Assembly (NCBI GenBank): GCA_017548545.1
Contig: JAFYZW010000067.1
Location: forward strand, 1-32,646
DNA from: Bacteroidales bacterium
Lineage (GTDB): Bacteria; Bacteroidota; Bacteroidia; Bacteroidales; UBA3663
Direction of reading: 5' to 3'
DNA length: 32,646 nt
This document shows positions 31,685 through 32,646 of this stretch, piece by piece; position 1 is the first letter of the stretch; the number at the start of each line of letters is the position of its first letter. The translations under genes were made by a program, and so were the position numbers. Under the pieces are notes generated by a model. The model did no database searches. It saw nothing but the letters and a program-made list of their open reading frames with translations, and was not told where the DNA came from.

Positions 31685-32646
31685 ATGAAATCTAACTTCA
31701 TGAAGGTCGGCAGAATAATTGCTGTGACCGCTCCAATCCTTTTGGCCGCATGTTCTGCTCCCCAGCAGACAAAGGAGGTCAACCTTACAGTTTCAGGACT
31801 CGATCCAGAACAGTTCGTCGATACTATCAACGGCAAGCCTACTGCACTCTACACCCTCACCAATGAGAATGGTATGGAGGTATGCATCACCAACCTTGGT
31901 GCCCGCATCGTCAGCATCATGGCCCCTGATAAGGACGGCAACCTGCAGGATGTAGTGCTTGGCTTCGACAATGTGAAGTCATATGCCAACCTCAACGGCA
32001 GGACACCATCCGATTTCGGTGCAGCCATCGGACGTTTTGCCAACCGTATCGACAAGGGCAAGTTCACCCTCGATGGCGTAGAGTATGACCTCGTCAAAAA
32101 CGATCACGGCAACACGCTGCACGGCGGTCCTACCGGCTGGCAGTATCAAGTATATGACGTTGTGGAGGCCGACAGCTCCAGCATCACCCTCCAGATCGTC
32201 AGCCCTGATGGAGACAATGGCTTCCCAGGAGAGGTAACAGCCAAGGTAACCTATATCCTTAACGATGAGAACAACCTCGTTATCCTTTACAACGCGGTTA
32301 CCGACAAGCCAACGGTTATCAACATGACCAACCATTCGTATTTCAACCTTAGCGGCGATCCCAATAACACCATTCTCGAGGATTCGCTCCTCATCTTCGC
32401 CGACAAGATGACTCCTATCGACGACAAGCTCATCCCGACAGGAAAATTCCGCGAACTTAAGCCAGGCGATCCATTCTTCTTTATGCCCGAACGCGGAAAA
32501 CCCGGCATGAAGCTTATCGGTGAGAACATCAATGCCGATGACGAGCAGATCAAGTACGGCAATGGATACGACCACAACTGGGTACTGATGAAGCCACGTG
32601 CCGAAATGCGTGACCTTCCTCTTTGCTGCATCATGATGAGCCCCAA
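31685..32646 (+). CDS. galM: Aldose 1-epimerase (mutarotase) lipoprotein, 3' end outside window
   Basis: A reading frame from ATG at 31685 runs 320 codons to the right edge without a stop; the full enzyme should be about 370 aa. It interconverts alpha and beta anomers of aldoses such as galactose, glucose or xylose. A signal peptide with lipobox LLAAC (Cys23) places it in the periplasm or on the membrane, unlike the cytoplasmic E. coli enzyme. Catalytic histidines are His146 (GNTLHGG) and His217 (TNHSYFNLSGD), exactly 71 residues apart as in E. coli GalM (H104, H175). By that numbering the catalytic Glu would be near residue 351, beyond the window. Exported epimerases accompany glycan breakdown in Bacteroidota. 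Confidence 0.92.
   Translation, partial: MKSNFMKVGRIIAVTAPILLAACSAPQQTKEVNLTVSGLDPEQFVDTINGKPTALYTLTNENGMEVCITNLGARIVSIMAPDKDGNLQDVVLGFDNVKSYANLNGRTPSDFGAAIGRFANRIDKGKFTLDGVEYDLVKNDHGNTLHGGPTGWQYQVYDVVEADSSSITLQIVSPDGDNGFPGEVTAKVTYILNDENNLVILYNAVTDKPTVINMTNHSYFNLSGDPNNTILEDSLLIFADKMTPIDDKLIPTGKFRELKPGDPFFFMPERGKPGMKLIGENINADDEQIKYGNGYDHNWVLMKPRAEMRDLPLCCIMMSP

Overview
The window looks like a chromosomal segment of a Prevotellaceae-type Bacteroidota (Prevotella/Segatella-like). The grounds are a SusC/SusD pair, many lipoboxes, GH3/GH51/GH67/GH97 enzymes, a DUF3244 protein, a TPR regulator of Bacteroidota type, and promoters of the Bacteroidota form TTTG-N19..22-TAnnTTTG before most transcription units. 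No Shine-Dalgarno-dominated starts, tRNA, rRNA, CRISPR array or transposase were seen.

Layout. (1) 1-3340, minus strand, AT-rich: a polymorphic-toxin accessory island. It holds a partial gene at the left edge, an N-terminally truncated Rhs protein whose tip resembles an L,D-transpeptidase (His...SKGC), an exported partner gene coupled to it by an ATGA overlap, and another small exported protein. Two 119-bp promoter-bearing direct repeats lie on either side. (2) 3473-15761, minus strand, GC-richer: a glucuronoxylan utilisation locus, read SusC, SusD, small lipoprotein, CxxCH/PD40 lipoprotein, terminator, then a separately promoted GH67-GH3 pair. (3) 15762-16302: a long intergenic region with candidate operators. 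(4) 16303-18762, plus: a Nudix-type regulator and xylulokinase, ended by a terminator that almost touches the start of a large LTD/CotH surface protein (18765-21170). (5) 21241-22830, minus: GH51 arabinofuranosidase. (6) 23048-24739, plus: membrane TPR/HTH regulator. (7) 24888-28150, plus, AT-rich: a second accessory stretch with DUF3244, a lipoprotein, an outer-membrane-barrel-like protein, a start-less glycine-zipper fragment that looks like a toxin tip, and a small multipass membrane protein that may be its immunity protein. The last two are bracketed by copies of a ~60-bp hairpin repeat. (8) 28201-30628: a GC-rich structured spacer and a GH97 enzyme. (9) 30667-32646: a PHP-type tyrosine phosphatase (minus) and a partial exported aldose 1-epimerase (plus).

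How it fits together. SusC/SusD would import xylo-oligosaccharides. GH67 removes (methyl)glucuronic acid, GH51 removes arabinose, GH3 releases xylose, and XylB phosphorylates xylulose. The Nudix-fold protein beside xylB is the likely sugar-responsive regulator. No xylanase, xylose isomerase or xylose transporter lies in the window, so these must be elsewhere.

The most novel content is the two toxin/immunity-like cassettes and the repeat families linked to them: the 119-bp promoter repeat, a ~55-60-bp terminator-like repeat in three copies, and a second palindromic terminator family in two copies. Functional names rest on motif recognition by eye; no database search was possible.
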